64,000 nucleotides of DNA, from contig OX104128.1 of assembly GCA_944470555.2 (NCBI GenBank), positions 59,775,257 through 59,839,256 of the forward strand. The letters run 5' to 3'. The stretch is from Heterobilharzia americana. Taxonomy: Eukaryota > Platyhelminthes > Trematoda > Strigeidida > Schistosomatidae. The notes beneath the pieces were generated by a model. The model worked only from the letters and a program-made list of their open reading frames with translations. It did not search any database and had not been told where the DNA came from. Below are positions 45,840 through 58,440 of the stretch, piece after piece. A program made the position numbers and the translations under genes. Each line of letters opens with the position of its first letter. The stretch's first letter is position 1.

Positions 45840-46135
45840 TTGGTAATCATATATTTGCTAGAAGGTCGGACTGTTGTCCAGATTTTTATTTCACTTCAAT
45901 CACCGAGGGTTTCACCCGACAGCCATGTGAATTCTATACAGCCTGAATCAGTTTAATCAAGCGGTAGTAACGCATCATGAATTCACATGGTAGTCGAGCA
46001 AAATGCTTGATGATTGAAGTGAAATAAAAACCTGGCCAACAGTCAGGCTTCGTATCTCAGTAGAACACCGGTCCAGAAACCCGGTGGTCGCCATTTTGAA
46101 CCGAATCTTTGTTTATCGAATCAACAGTAAATAAA
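45840..46135. repeat. SINE-C with palindromic left half
   Basis: 45885-45935 (tttatttcacttcaatcacc then cagccatgtgaattc) and 45978-46032 (gaattcacatggtagtcgag then tgattgaagtgaaataaaaa) are inverted copies of the left half. A + strand head follows (cttcgtatctcagtagaaca, with an eroded B-box ccattttgaaccga). Confidence 0.6.
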
Positions 46136-46839
46136 TGTGTTACAGATAATTGTGTACCTGTTCAAGATGTTTGAAAAATCTTATTGCCTAGATCACAAGT
46201 ATATAGCATGCCTCAAGGTTGGTAAGTTACCTTGTCACTGCTACGGTCGATAAGTTCTACTGAAAACCCTATTTACTAAATAATGCTATTTCACTATGTG
46301 ATATGTTTAATAAGTTAACTAAAATGGAATTATAGTTAACTGAAATGGTCAAGTTTTACTATTTTATGGTTTCATCAGCTACATTACTCAGTGATCATCG
46401 CCGTATTGGTAGCACATTCGCTTAGTTCGATATATTGGTTATCGCAGGATTGAAAATAATAAAAGTCGTCGTTCATTTCATTTCTATATCTCTCATCCTT
46501 GCTTATGTAGCAATACCTTTGGTTAGTGGTATACCTAACGATAATAATAATGATTCCGAAATTAATTCAAGTTAAGGCAAACTCGTCCTAGCACAGAAGT
46601 TACTATTGACAGATATAACCTTCAAGTGAAAAGTGTCAGCTGTTGAACATGTCCATCAATCAATACTTTTTTATTTGAACAACTTATTTATCTGGAGAAG
46701 ACTCATTTTATTCCATACATGGAATAGATAACTTGAAAAGGAAACACCTACATATCTACTGAAGAATAAGTGTATATGTCATGTCATTATAAACAATATT
46801 GCTTTATAATTATCTTTTCTTTTAATATTATATTTCTAG

Positions 46840-46995
46840 GAGTTATACGTGTACGTGAAACACTTTCATCTCTTGCACAAAGACCTTATTCACTTCAAGT
46901 TATTGCTGAAGACTGTACACGTCCAGTACCTCATAGAGCTTCAGTTGGTATAACAATTGATCAGATACTTGTTGATTGTAGACCAGGATGGAAAA
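46840..46995 (+). CDS. CLSTN-like: Calsyntenin exon: end of second cadherin repeat
   Basis: The acceptor is ttaatattatatttctag and the donor is A|gtgagt. The first two bases complete the Gly codon left by the exon at 15911. The frame reads GVIRVRETLSSLAQRPYSLQ then VIAEDCTRPVPHRASVGITI, and ends VDCRPGWK. G.I.......Y.L.V.A.DC followed by I.V...C.PGW is the signature of the calsyntenin cadherin-2/linker junction. The three blocks are spaced as in animal homologues, and both flanking introns are phase 1. It is 156 bases long (52 codons). Confidence 0.88.
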
Positions 46996-47389
46996 GTGAG
47001 TTTTATTGAAAAATTTAATGTTTTCACTCTCTTCTATATAATTGGATGCCATATACTCTTTGTTTTACTTTCAGTTTCTTTCTCTTTATTTTCTTTCAAG
47101 GGAGTAGTTGAGAGTGATATTTCTCTATTCTCAAGATATTACGTTTTCATTCTTCATACCATATAGTATCTTTGGAACTTCAGTTAAAACCAATAAAAGT
47201 GATGTAAACGCATTTTTCCAGGAAAAGTTTATGTTCATTTGTCAGTAATAAGGGTTTTAGACATATAATAGAGTTTATATTAAATCTAATGCTAACAAGA
47301 TATCCAGTCAGTGGGTTAGAATAAAACATACTTCTTAATCTATTCGTGTTAAAATATTTAGCTTGAGGTTTAAAGGAATTTTACCCACT

Positions 47390-47900
47390 CTAAGGTAGTA
47401 TTCATCAAAGACTAATATCAGCCGAGGATTCATTGAAAAAATGGAAGCTCTAGACATCTATTTTATCCTAGTGTCGGACTCCTCAGCAGTATGCATCCAT
47501 GACCCCAGTAAGAGTCGAACTCTGGACTTTTGGATCGCGCAGTGAACACGTTGAGTTCAGTGGTCCACACGTTAATTCTTCTGTCTATCCGTGCTATATA
47601 ATTTGACTATCCACCATGACCTTCAGTTGACATCCGCTTTATTTACGACTCGTTGACCTCACAGGTCATGGCTTTTTATTAGAACTTCAATATATTCATC
47701 CCGAGGTATGTCACTAATGAACGCTACACAGTAATAGAGTTTGAGGATCATGGAGATTTTACTTCTAAGTTAGTATTCGTTATAGGCTGGCATTGGTTAG
47801 AAAACCATTGAAAACCTAGGAGCACTGAACAACTGTTTCGTCGTAGTTTGGAACTCCTTAGCAGTACATACCCACACTACTCCACTATCAGATATGTTTG
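47390..47900 (-). repeat. Two SINE-B fragments, reverse orientation
   Basis: There are two copies in a row: about 47390-47600 (block at 47445-47500, decayed) and about 47745-47900. In the second the - strand ribozyme reads CTAAGGAG, losing G5, with GAAA kept. Each starts with the gtattcatca/gtattcgtta tail block. Confidence 0.6.
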
Positions 47901-48149
47901 AGTAAGACACCGGAGGTGCCTTTTTCTAAGTCATAAACAAAATGTGACATGTTCATAGGAAATCAGTGATCATTTAAACACTCACTACTTATTATACAAC
48001 TGATGAAACTAATTCAGCGTCATGATGATAATCTCTTCCAAATGTAATAGGTTATCTCTTCTGCAGTCTCATTCGGTGCTGATATGTAATACCTATTCTG
48101 GTTATGAGGAGCATCATGTCTTATGGTTACAGCTAATATGGTACACATT

Positions 48150-48320
48150 CTAGTCTCATCACTTTGTAGTAAGTCGTTGAAGACGATTGCTAGAAATCAC
48201 TTGACCTTGGTTCTGTACTTGTTGACACTTATCAGTAAGGTATATCTGCGACGCCTAGCTAGTGATTTCCTGTCCGATATCCAACCTCATTTCATCCAGT
48301 TCCACAGTTCAAATCTCTTG
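48150..48320 (-). repeat. SINE-D fragment
   Basis: The + strand shows ttggttctgtacttgttgac, acttatcagtaaggtatatc then gcgacgcctag. It is a family D ribozyme region reading CTGATAAG on the - strand with an eroded GAAA box. Confidence 0.5.
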
Positions 48321-48382
48321 AAAGATACTGTTTCGCAAGAAGTTGCAAATTTACCTTTTCTGACAGATATCGACTAGCAGGA

Positions 48383-48385
<3 letters not shown>

Positions 48386-48436
<51 letters not shown>
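48386..48436. repeat. (TA)n microsatellite
   Basis: About 25 uninterrupted TA units, next to a SINE-D fragment. Confidence 0.95.
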
Positions 48437-48439
<3 letters not shown>

Positions 48440-48759
48440 ATTCCTACTAACTGCCTTTAACCGCTTTAATAACAATGAAAATTGCACCAAAAAACTGAGT
48501 TTTTTAACTTGTTAACAACACTGTCAAGTGATCGGTAGAATCTAGTCAACACCTAGAACTCAATAATGTGAAATTAGTTAGTTTTTAGTTACCAATTAGT
48601 TATTCTTACTGTTTGTAAGTTATTCTAGCTAAATGTGGCTCATTCAATCGTGCAACAAAGCAGTAGTTATCCTTTTCACAACATTCAATTTGCTTAAATT
48701 ACAGTAATCAGATTATAAAAGTATTTATATCATGAGATTAATGAGAATTTTATTTTTAA

Positions 48760-48960
48760 GGTACTATTGAACAATTATTAAAAACCTAGAAACACTTGAC
48801 AGTCGTTTCATCTTAGAATGAGACTCTTCGGCACTGACAACCTCCTACCAGGGGTCGAACTCAGTACCTTCAGATTTCACAGCGAAAGCATAAACTATTC
48901 AGCTTCTGGGTCCAAGTTTAATTCTTCTACTTTTGTTTCCGACTTCCGTCAATTTATACT
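48760..48960 (-). repeat. SINE-B fragment, reverse orientation
   Basis: It holds the ribozyme block at about 48795-48840 (- strand CCGAAGAG and GAAA; inactive), the reverse B-box (aggggtcgaactcagtacct) and the reverse A-box region up to gtttaattcttctac. Confidence 0.55.
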
Positions 48961-49339
48961 TGACTGAAGCCTTTATTCTGTTATTGCAGAGAATACTAAA
49001 ATTATTCAGAAATTTATTTAGTCAGATAATTTTTGTTGAGTTTGAGCAACAGATATGTTTAAACTGTTGTAGACGTCTTCAGCTAGTTTCGGCTATAAAT
49101 TTTTCACCAGAAAATAATTTACATCATTACCTCATTATTCAGTTACTCAGTTTCATTCACTAGTGCCATTGAGTTGTATTTTCACGACTAAATGTTCCTT
49201 CACTTGGTGATGCGTTCTTAATCATTTATTATGCCCAAAAAAACCACTCCCACTAATAATTTTATTAAGAAACAGTGTTAATGAATGGATGTATGTTACT
49301 GGTCTCCTACGTAACCTCAGAAGTAAAGCATAAAACGGT

Positions 49340-49650
49340 CTGCCTCTACGACCAGTTCTTGACACGACTAACTCTCCGTATCATACAACAGCAAAATGGT
49401 TGGTACAACTTTTGAAGCCTCTCCACAAAGAAGTTGTGAAGTATAGTCTCAAAGATACTTTTGAATTTGTCAGAAAGATTGAGGATCTGAAAGTAGATAA
49501 TAAGTTAGTGATTTCGTGTGACGTTTCATCTCTTCTTACTAATGTTCCTTTAATGGAGACAGTAGACTTTATTTGCAACGAACTCACGAAGCACGGCAAG
49601 GAAATACCGCAGCCTTCGACCAAGGTCACTAATGGGATAATGAAATACGA
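49340..49650 (+). mobile_element. PLE reverse-transcriptase relic (motif A region)
   Basis: The frame reads LPLRPVLDTTNSPYHTTAKW then LVQLLKPLHKEV, and on to KLVISCDVSSLLTNVPLMET. RP(I/V)...SP.Y..AK.L..LL.PL and S.DVSSLFTN(I/V)PL.ET are the block before motif A, and motif A itself, of Penelope-like reverse transcriptases. The open frame continues to 49654. The rest of the enzyme is not found downstream. Confidence 0.75.
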
Positions 49651-49689
49651 ATGACACTACCTTTAGTCAAGGTTGGGGACGAATATTCA

Positions 49690-51825
49690 AACCACATAGA
49701 ATATGAATAATATTGACCAATCAGCTATCTTCCTATTCGTCCTAACAATAACAGAATTTGAATTAGAATAGAGGTATACCTGAGTAAATGAAAGCACAGT
49801 TTTCTGTATTTTGAAGAAATAATAACTGAATTTCATTCAGTTTGAAACGTTTTATGAATTGTAAGCTGAAACATCGATAAATCGTTTTCTGAGTATTCTA
49901 TTTATATTGTTTCTGTCAACTATCCTCTAAACTTTTATACTGTTATATAATACTGCTTATTTCACTAGTGAATAAATATCATTTATTTTCATTTTTCATA
50001 ATGTCGTCATGATCCAGAACTTTGAATGCTCATCTATCTATATTTTCAATTTTTCCCTCGTGTTGACTAAATCATGCTTTAGTCATACTTTTCTGATACT
50101 AGAGCTACTGAAGTACTCATGATATGCCTAACTACAAGAAACAATTCAACCTTCTAATTTTCAAATTAGTGAAATAGCTTGACCTCGTGTGTAGTCACGT
50201 GGAATATCCACCTGAATTCGTGTATTTACAGGCATCAGTGAAAGTCAAAGACTACATTCCTATACACAAAGTGATTGATGTATGATAACTAACCGCTGAT
50301 CACATTCCATTTATTGAAAGGTATGGTTTAACTAATAAGCATGAATCAATATTACTTTTCTATATCGCATCCATTGGGCATCTTTTCAAAGTTCTTGATT
50401 GTAAACTCAAAACTAAAGTCTTGTTCCCTGTAGATATTATAATTTAGACTATTGTGAGATTTAAATCATTCGAACACATTCTCCAAAAACTTAGTAGTAG
50501 TTCAATTCTTTGAGTCATAAATAATCCATTCGGCAAAAGGAAGAAAAAATCTAATTTTTCATATCGTCGATCTCAAAAAAAAGAATTCTAGAAGGACTGA
50601 ACACAAGTGTTAGTAAATTTAGGCTCATCTAATTTCATCGCCTGCACTTCTCTCCGTGGATCGATAAAAAACATATAACTTTTGAGTTACGGTAATAGCT
50701 AACAGATGATTCTTTTTGTTTCAACAGGAATTTCTCACTCTCGATTTTCTCAATTAAACTGATCACTCCATTATCACATTTTGACTTGATTGACGTCAAT
50801 GATATCCTCAAACAAAATCTTAAGGCCTTAACAACAGACTTCAAGATACTCATCAGACTTTATTGGAAGTTCTTCAATTAAAATTATCAAGATTTTTATC
50901 GGTTTCTCTCAGTATTCGTTGTGTAAAAACTGCTAATGTAAAAATGATAATGGAAACATATTTTCCAGCTACTATTAAGTAAATTTATTATCCTTGAGTA
51001 TCAAAAGAAACCTTTTGATCATAGGAAAAGATAGAAAAGACGATTACAGTGAATGAAAATCTTTCTTTTCGACGAAATCGTTCTCCTAGCTGTACATTCA
51101 TGAATATTTAGTAGAAAAATGTAAAACAGTCTAGAATAATCTCCGGTCAAAGGTCAATATGAATTGCATGACAAAGGATAGTTACGTAATGGAGAAATGA
51201 ACAATAGAATTACAAAATAATAGTGGTTACATCATGAAGGAATAATCTAGAGTGATTGATTTTGAAGGATAATCGTGTCAAAGAAGGAGGTTGTACGTGC
51301 TTCGTTTGACCACAGAATGATGGTCTGATGTTTCAAATTGCTAATGCTTCAGCTATCTTCGCATGTCTCTTACTCAAATCGAGTAGTTTGGTTGCAATTT
51401 ATACAAAATATTGAATGACTTTTCAGAAGAAAGCAAATTGTACTGAGCTTAATAAGTCACGCGTTACACATCTGAAGAAGACTGCCTTTCCCCCTTTCAG
51501 GCATATTTTGATAGTGGATAAAGCATAACAAAAAAATAATTAGCTCACTGTTTTCTACTGACTTCTGTTTAAGTATATATAAGAGGGTATTGTTAAGTGT
51601 TCGGACTGAAAAAGGTTGATGTAAATTCGAATGTGAAAATGGAAACAGGAGAAAACAGCGGTATCTTGTCAACGACTTACAATCTAGAATATCAAAATAT
51701 AGTTATATAGCGAAAATTTAGTATACTTTAATTCACTGAAAGAAAACAGAACATCGGTCAGTGGTTAAGATGGACAAAAATAGTCATATAGTAAAGGTCA
51801 ATTATAACGGTAAGTTCAAAAAAAG
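49690..51825. other. No recognisable feature (intronic)
   Basis: AT-rich. Open frames on the - strand at 50635-50853 and 51457-51672 show no motif. Confidence 0.45.
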
Positions 51826-51829
51826 AATT

Positions 51830-52050
51830 TGTACGGTAGTCGAGTAAAAAAGCCTTGGTGATTAAAGTGAAATAAAAATCTCGTCAGTAGTCGTCGGACC
51901 TCATAGCTTAGTTGGTAGAGCAGTGGGCTAGAAACCCAATGATCCCTGGTTTGAATCTGGAGATGATCTAGCTTTCCATTTCCCCTGCAATCCATACCCA
52001 GGATCAATACTAATCTGCTAAACCATGGTTATCTCGGATAGTCAAAAGGT
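51830..52050 (+). repeat. SINE-C copy
   Basis: The left-half end is tgattaaagtgaaataaaaa. The tRNA-like head (ctcatagcttagttggtaga, an anticodon-arm-like gggctagaaaccc, and tggtttgaatctgg as B-box) is close to tRNA form. The tail is ctaaaccatggttatctcgg. Confidence 0.75.
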
Positions 52051-52239
52051 AGATTCAAAGAAGTGTAAGCAATGGTAACAAATTGTCATAATTATATACA
52101 AAGTCCGATGGAATTTTCTCGAATAAAAACGAACGACATGAGTAGCAATCAAATTATTGAAGGACTTAACATTATGAGAATAAGTATGTAGGTCATACGA
52201 TCAGTAAGTTAACAAACAAAACACGTAAAATAGTATGAG

Positions 52240-52535
52240 TTAAGTTCAGTTACAACCATTCGATGGTATACTTGCAATTCTCCGTTGTATTCTACTGGGT
52301 CGAGTTGTTCGACCTCTATTAGCATAGGGGTTCCTATGAGGATGCCTTGACATTGCCTGAATATTTATTATGGTAATTTACTTGGTCGTGACTAGCAGAG
52401 GAATCTAGGACGCGTGTTTCTTCCTGTTTGCGACTTGTCAGCTGGATGTACCTGCACCCCAGTGAGTCATGTTGTTTTCAGTAAGACTCGAATATCGTAC
52501 CCATCACTCCAAACTCTTGAAACGGTCTATATAAA
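52240..52535 (-). repeat. SINE-A copy with inactive hammerhead
   Basis: The tail (gaggatgccttgacattgcc), the ribozyme block at 52397-52460, and the head on the - strand (caccccagtgagtcatgttg reversed, through aagactcgaatatcgtaccc) form a near-complete copy. The CUGANGA box reads CTGACAA (G8 changed to A) and stem II is disrupted. Confidence 0.7.
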
Positions 52536-53009
52536 GAAATGTGATCCATCAGGAGAAAATGCAACTAAACAAGGATGTATATTTGAATTTAATAAGTGGT
52601 GATGTCATCAAATAACGGTCAAGCAAAGGTTACCAAAGTAGACAAATATTGCCTACAGCTTCTTCCTGAACATATAAAACAGAGTAATGACGTTTAATGA
52701 CTATGGTCTCAGCAAGCTTCAGAAGGATTGAGCTCGTTTGTTTGTTCGTTTCGTAAATTAATTTCGAATAAAGAACCTCGATCGCTAAGAAACAGGAAGT
52801 GGGGACACTTGTAAACACAAGACAGAAGTACAACTTGGTAGGAAAAATAGAGTCCTGCAAAGAGAAATAAAGTTCTAGTCACAGAACGGTCATGAGGATA
52901 TTAAACGATTAACTGAGACTGCAAGAAAGCAGTTTTCAATATGCGAACAAGTTTAAACTAGAAAAAATTGGTTTGTCACTTAATTGCAGTACCTGTTGGG
53001 ATCATGGTT

Positions 53010-53120
53010 ATGTACTAGGATGAAACAGATGTACAGTACTGCCAGGTATTCAATGATTCTCTAACTGATATCTGTCTGTAATGAGTACTAACTTGAAATC
53101 TACAAATCCTCACAAACTTT
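53010..53120 (+). repeat. SINE-B 3' fragment
   Basis: It carries the decayed ribozyme end (tgtactaggatgaaacagat), then ctaactgatatctgtctgta and gagtactaacttgaaatcta then caaatcctcacaaac. Confidence 0.6.
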
Positions 53121-53204
53121 TGAAATGAAAAAGATAATGGGTGTCAGTCACGTGGATGCAACCAAGGTAGTCGACTCGAGTTAGTGTAGGATATATGAGC
53201 ATTG

Positions 53205-53566
53205 TTATTATTATGATTATTTTCCCTTGAGTTCTTAGTGGAACATAGGGCTTCAGTAGCAAGCCTCCATTGCACTCTGTTCTCTGCAGTCTTTTGGACC
53301 TCGCTCCACCACTGCCCACAAGCTTTTATTTCTTCCTCACATGATCTCCTCAATGTCACCTTCGCCAAGGACGCCCAACTCGTCGTTTCCCCTTTGGATT
53401 TCACTGGACGAACTGGCCCGGAGCGTGATGTCCCCAATCGGTCTCTTCAGTGTGTGCCCAATTCATCTTCATCTTCTGCATATTTTCTGAGTGATAGGTT
53501 CCTGGTTGGTTCTTTGGCAGGCCAGAGTTCCTTGTTGCTTATTCTTTCTGGATGTCTATGGGCATA
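53205..53566 (-). mobile_element. 5'-truncated RTE copy (3' end only)
   Basis: It aligns with 38360-38700 of the full-length element, including the TTA/ATT-rich tail and the C-terminal coding tail (- strand LRRSCEEEIKACGQWWSEVQ). It is clearly older than the full-length copy, and its reading frames are disrupted. It too contains five extra bases at the frame-break position. Confidence 0.8.
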
Positions 53567-53967
53567 GCTGAAGCAATTTGAAAGTTCACACCATCGTTCT
53601 ATGATTAAAAGAAGTATATGCAACCTCTTTCTTTGTCATGATCATCATAGTGTGTCGATCACCCTAAACAACTCTCTTGTGGCGTATCTATTGTTATTTT
53701 GTAATCACTTTGTTTATTCTCCTATTAAACTACTTTCTTATTAACCGGATGTACGTTGACTTTTGACCGAAAATTACTCCATTCTCTTTACTGTTTATTC
53801 ATGAACATTCACATATATCGAAAAATAAAAGGTCCCTTATATTCTACTGATTTTATGTACTTCTGTGTAGAATGTTGTTAATATACCTCCTAACTATAAA
53901 ATTAACAACTTACATTCAATGAACGCAACATACTTTATATCTACTTATTTTTTGTCTTTATTAATAG

Positions 53968-54192
53968 ATTTACCAACTGATATTGAATTTCTGGGTTCCG
54001 AAGAAAAACCTGAACGTCTTTTTTCTCATTCAAGCTTACACTTAGAAACATGTACTGGTCCATGCGCTGATTCATTTATAGAAGCTCGATTAGAGCTAAG
54101 ATCAGCTGTAATTGGTCATAATTTAATAACAGCTAATCCACAATCCTGTCGACATGATCCTGCTAGTATTAAAAGACAACAAAAATTCTGTG
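53968..54192 (+). CDS. CLSTN-like: Calsyntenin exon: cysteine-rich linker
   Basis: The acceptor is tttgtctttattaatag and the donor is G|gtaagt. In frame with the previous exon it reads NLPTDIEFLGSEEKPERLFS, then HSSLHLETCTGPCADSFIEA, and ends RQQKFCG. The block S.HLETC.....S......EL....IG....... followed by C.....S......CG is the linker between the cadherin repeats and the LG domain of calsyntenins, with its four cysteine positions recognisable. It is 225 bases (75 codons), a 1-1 phase exon. Confidence 0.9.
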
Positions 54193-54439
54193 GTAAGTAT
54201 TCAATATTTATTTTTTACTTAATTAAGAAGATGTAATAACAGACCTTACAGTATTTATCAAGCGTCAAACTAACATCACACATCTACTTCCGTAAAAGAC
54301 TTTGTTGAAACATTTTAGGTTCATTTAACTGGTATGAATAAATAAACCAACTGTTTAGTTGTTATTTTTAACGGAGCCAACAGCTCAATGTCTATTGACA
54401 GCAGATGATGCCAGGAGGATAATTGCAAGATTACTTTGA

Positions 54440-54720
54440 CTGACTTATAAAATCAACGTAGAATTTCATACACAAGCGCACTGACTCAAATTCCTACACT
54501 TTACAGCAGTAAACAAAGAACAGATGGATAGAAAAATAGTGATTTCAATAGGTGAAGATATCTCTGTCATCATGATCAAATTTCAGTCATGTTACCAGGA
54601 ATCTTCAACCACTGTTTCTTTTCGCCTTGAAGGTCCCAAACACGCAGTCTACAAATCCCCTATATGACTCAAACCGGTAGTACGATGTGTAAAAGGTAGT
54701 ATGAAAGAGTTAAGTTCATT
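54440..54720. repeat. Dispersed repeat R3, copy 2
   Basis: It has the same block order as 4870-5350 and 62065-62500: cacaagcgcactgactcaaa, cctacactttacagcagtaa, cagtcatgttaccaggaatc, then ttcaaccactgtttct. Confidence 0.6.
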
Positions 54721-56035
54721 TTTGTAGCAGCTATTTTCTGTGAAACCACTGAATTTGGCTACATGTCTTCACCATGAATCAATACCAACCAAAGTACCAT
54801 TGAATGAAAGAAATTATCATGAAAGTGTCTCGTCTAAGTGACAGTCTCCTCAACAAAGTTCAATTTAACACTGTATACAAGACCATTCCAAGTAATATTG
54901 TAAATATTCTACCTTTCTGGTTAAGAAATAAAATTTACCCACTCATATTCTCTGATTTCTGTTAATTCGCAATAAGGCATAAAAAGTTATTCAGTATATC
55001 TGTTAATATCCGTTTCACTTAACCTCTGAATAGAATCCATACAATATGGATTTAACCATTTAGTACATTAGCAGGAATGCCTACCAATAACTATAGATGA
55101 TTCATTGTGCTGGAAAATAGGTTTAATTACACTGTTACCCAACAGTGGTACAATAACATGCTCACCATGAGTAACACACCTGAAGACTTTATGTTTGATT
55201 GTATTTGAGTCTAGTCATGTGAACTAACAGTTAGCTTCAAAATTCAATCGAACATCTGTTCATCGCTTCATAGTGATCAGTAACTTCTTAACTTTCATAA
55301 GTCTGTGGTAAAACAAAAGTATTTTCTTGAACACTTGACAATAGGTCCACCAACTTCCAGATTTTCTGATAATGACTTATCCAATTTCTACTAATTACAT
55401 ATTAACTAAACTCATATATATGGAGAGCCCACGTTGAAATACGAGTAAAGACTCCAGTAGACACGTTCATTGGTAATGTATCAGGATTCACATAGATATA
55501 ATGTCGAACCAATAAATTAGAAAATGACTCCAAGGGTCATCTTAACAATAATTGATTAGACTTCCTTTCTAGCTGAAATAAAGAAACCTAATCGGTTATT
55601 TCAGTCATTGTTAGGCTGACGTTTAGAGTCTTTCAAGTTAATTTCCACGGAGTTGACACATAGAATGTGTTGCCAGCTGTTGAATTGTAATGATGGTGAA
55701 TGAAAGTCTAGTTGATAGTAATGCTGTTACACAAAGGATAAAAGTTTGAAAACAAACTATGTGCAGTTAACTATCGGCCAAGTTAAATGCATTTAGAGTT
55801 GTGGATCATTGGTTTAGGGAGTTGAGCTACAACCCGTGGGTTGCGCGTCAGAACACTTTTCTACTTACAGAGGTTCAGACAGCTAGGTAGTATCATTAGC
55901 CTTTTCACACTACGTATGGTTCAGTACGTACTTCACGAATGTCTCAAAGGTTAGTAAGTAATTTCGCATGGAAGTTTTATGCATATTACATAGAATAGAT
56001 CTAAAAGTCTTGGTTATATTCAGTTTTCTTAGCTG
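54721..56035. other. No recognisable feature (intronic)
   Basis: AT-rich intron. Neither the strand composition nor open frames suggest a gene. Confidence 0.45.
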
Positions 56036-56335
56036 GTCGGTTCATTCGTGAAATTTTCACTGTCATTCTAAACAACATCATTAGCACTAATTCCATTATG
56101 AAGTGAGCTATCAGTGTCTCTCCATGAGCGACTCAGTAGCTTGTCTTGTTGAAAAAGTTCTTGATTAATTGCTTCCTTCGATGGTTGTGTCATTGACCGC
56201 GTGAATTTTCTTGTTGGCTCATCCTCTGCTTGATAGACTGGATCTATGTCTATGCATCTACTGATATCTGACTGACCTGAACGCCAAGCTTCCAAGAACT
56301 CCCTGATATTCTTTGATTTACTTAAAAACAATCAA
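56036..56335 (-). mobile_element. PLE GIY-YIG C-terminal relic (87-codon open frame)
   Basis: 56068-56331 reads SKNIREFLEAWRSGQSDISR, then CIDIDPVYQAEDE, and ends SANDVV and a stop. It looks like a terminal exon, but it aligns with the + strand relic at 43830-44060 (VKEFLEAWYSSMSAIDKLID, ...QDKLLNKFW..., ...ADDVI, stop), even past the stop (NDSENF... versus DDKESL...). I therefore assign it to the end of a Penelope-like GIY-YIG nuclease. This stretch has stayed open; the upstream nuclease core is missing. Confidence 0.6.
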
Positions 56336-57315
56336 ACTAATATTGCGTGTACATAAATTTACTCCTTAACAATCTATGAATTATTCAGAAGTTGACCATT
56401 TTTGCGCAAGCATACCAAAGATTTGCACAGAAATCCACTTAAATCAGTACAAATATAAATCTGAAAAAGGTTGGGAAATACACAAAAAACTTGAGGTACA
56501 AAATCTGGAAGACTCTCAGAAAAACCTTATCAGTATGCAGACTGGTCCATAGTGATTAAGTTTTGCAGCTATATAGCCAGCCCTCGATGGTCAGCACTAA
56601 TCAGAGTCGTTTAGATCAAATTTTAGAATATGGCTAATAAGTGAGCTGTATGCCAATCACCAACTATATGGAACTTGTTTACGCCTATTGTATGAGAGGT
56701 TACAATACTACCCAATCACTGATACCACTTTAGGCAGATTTAGGATAAAATTCATTATTCAACAGCTCGAAACCCATTGATTACCTCTGTCACTGAGTTT
56801 GATTAACGTGTAGCTTTATACTATTGTTCAATTTCATCAGATGTTCACTTGATATGATGAGCAGAACACGGTTTGAGATCATCATTTTGGATTTATAATT
56901 ACACTTAGACAGGCTTTCCCAATCAAATTACTGTTGAATCTAAAGTTAAACATTCGTATAGCTTATAAATGAATGTATTTACTAAAAAATTAAGAAAATA
57001 AAACCAGAATCTATCTAATATAATACTATACTTCTTTGATGTACATTCTCAAAAGGATATCTAGTTAAACTGAGAGGCACAACTTTTTTGAAAGATTTAT
57101 TGATGACTGTGATTTCGCTGTTTCAGTTAGCGCATGCATACAATACTCAAATTTTCTACAAAATGCATAGTTCAGAATTCTAAAGAGTATTCTTGGAGTT
57201 CCATGTTCAGTGTGCTACTCTCCCAATAACCAACAATTAAGCATTTTGTATTTGATGCATCGTTGACATGTACTAGTCATTCTAATTTGTACGGCTTAAT
57301 ATGCAATATATGCCT
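56336..57315. other. No recognisable feature (intronic)
   Basis: AT-rich intron sequence without identified features. Confidence 0.45.
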
Positions 57316-57316
57316 C

Positions 57317-57355
<39 letters not shown>

Positions 57356-57533
57356 CTGTCCCTTGGGTTTTTAATGGAACATAGGGCTTCAGTAGCACGT
57401 CTCCATTGCACTCTATTCTCTGCAAACTTTTAAACCTGGCTCCACGACAGCACACAAGCTCTCATTTCTTCCTCGCACGATCTCCTCCATGTTAACCTCA
57501 GATACCCAACTCGTCGCTTCCCATCTGGGTTCC
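57316..57533 (-). mobile_element. 5'-truncated RTE 3' end with long (ATT)n tail
   Basis: 57316-57355 is (ATT)n, about 13 units. It is followed by the RTE 3' end (cccttgggtttttaatggaa, catagggcttcagtagcacg) up to about 57533, where homology ends. It is about 175 bases of element plus tail: a very short 5'-truncated insertion. Confidence 0.8.
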
Positions 57534-57899
57534 ACGCATTGTATTATGGAAACAGTTATTTACAGTGTTCAATGCAGTATTTCGACTCTGAAAAGACATT
57601 CAGCACTTGAAATAACACTATTCGTTAGTCAGTCATTATTCTTGAGTAAATGCTTACCAAGAATAGGTAACAGCTATTCTTCTGACCACAACTTTATAGA
57701 ATCCTTCTTATCTAATTATATTTTTCAGAGAATCAGATTTTTCACTAACAGACAAACTTGGTGGATCATCTGTTTTTCTGATGCTATCCATATCATTCTT
57801 TAAACGAACACTGTTTAATGTTGAATATAATTAAAGGTAGACAGATATCTTTACAGATAGTTTCCCAGCTGTTTAAATATGATAGTGACTGCAGCATAC

Positions 57900-58030
57900 T
57901 TAGTGGCCAGTAGAAGAATTCATGACGCACACTTCGTCTTATCTGAGATTCGTCAGCTGGATGCACCTGTATGTGGTGGTGTTTCCAGTCCCCACCCCTC
58001 TAAACACCAAAACTTTGTCCTCAAGGTCAC
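57900..58030 (-). repeat. SINE-A fragment with altered hammerhead
   Basis: The - strand block at 57911-57970 has CTGACGAA, GAAG instead of GAAA, and the GTC triplet. The head remnant beyond 57975 is poor. Confidence 0.55.
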
Positions 58031-58159
58031 TGTGGTATGTGAGTTACTTCTTTTGCAGCAAATATAAGTTGCTGTTTACTGTTACTTTTAGGTTTCCTTT
58101 TCTATGCTGGGTTGAATTTATCGACCTCTGTCTGAATATTCATCATGTTGTAGTTTACT

Positions 58160-58440
58160 TAATGGTTGGCAGTGGCTCTCGCATCCCGGTGACTTCATGG
58201 ATAAAACTTTGGCGTTTGGAGCGATGGGTACCGAGTTCCAGCCCGATTAAAATAATATCACCGAGTGCGGATACATTCAGCTGACGACTCCGAAGTAGGA
58301 ATGAACTCACCAAGCAAAGTACAACACAATGACTATTCAGACAATATCTAGACATCTGCGCAGGAACCTATTAGCCAACAGGGGTTGAGCAGTTCAACCC
58401 AGTATGGCAAAGGGAAACTGCAAATACCAATAAACATTAG
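58160..58440 (+). repeat. SINE-A copy, degenerate
   Basis: A head (tggttggcagtggctctcgc, gacttcatggataaaacttt, gatgggtaccgagttccagc) is followed by an eroded ribozyme (ctgacgactccgaagtagga, then atgaact) and the tail gacatctgcgcaggaaccta. Open frames here are repeat-derived. Confidence 0.55.

Noticed and set aside
51900..51965. Genuine tRNA gene
   Set aside because: The A- and B-box regions look like a tRNA, but the arms do not pair properly, and the flanks are those of SINE-C at several other sites.
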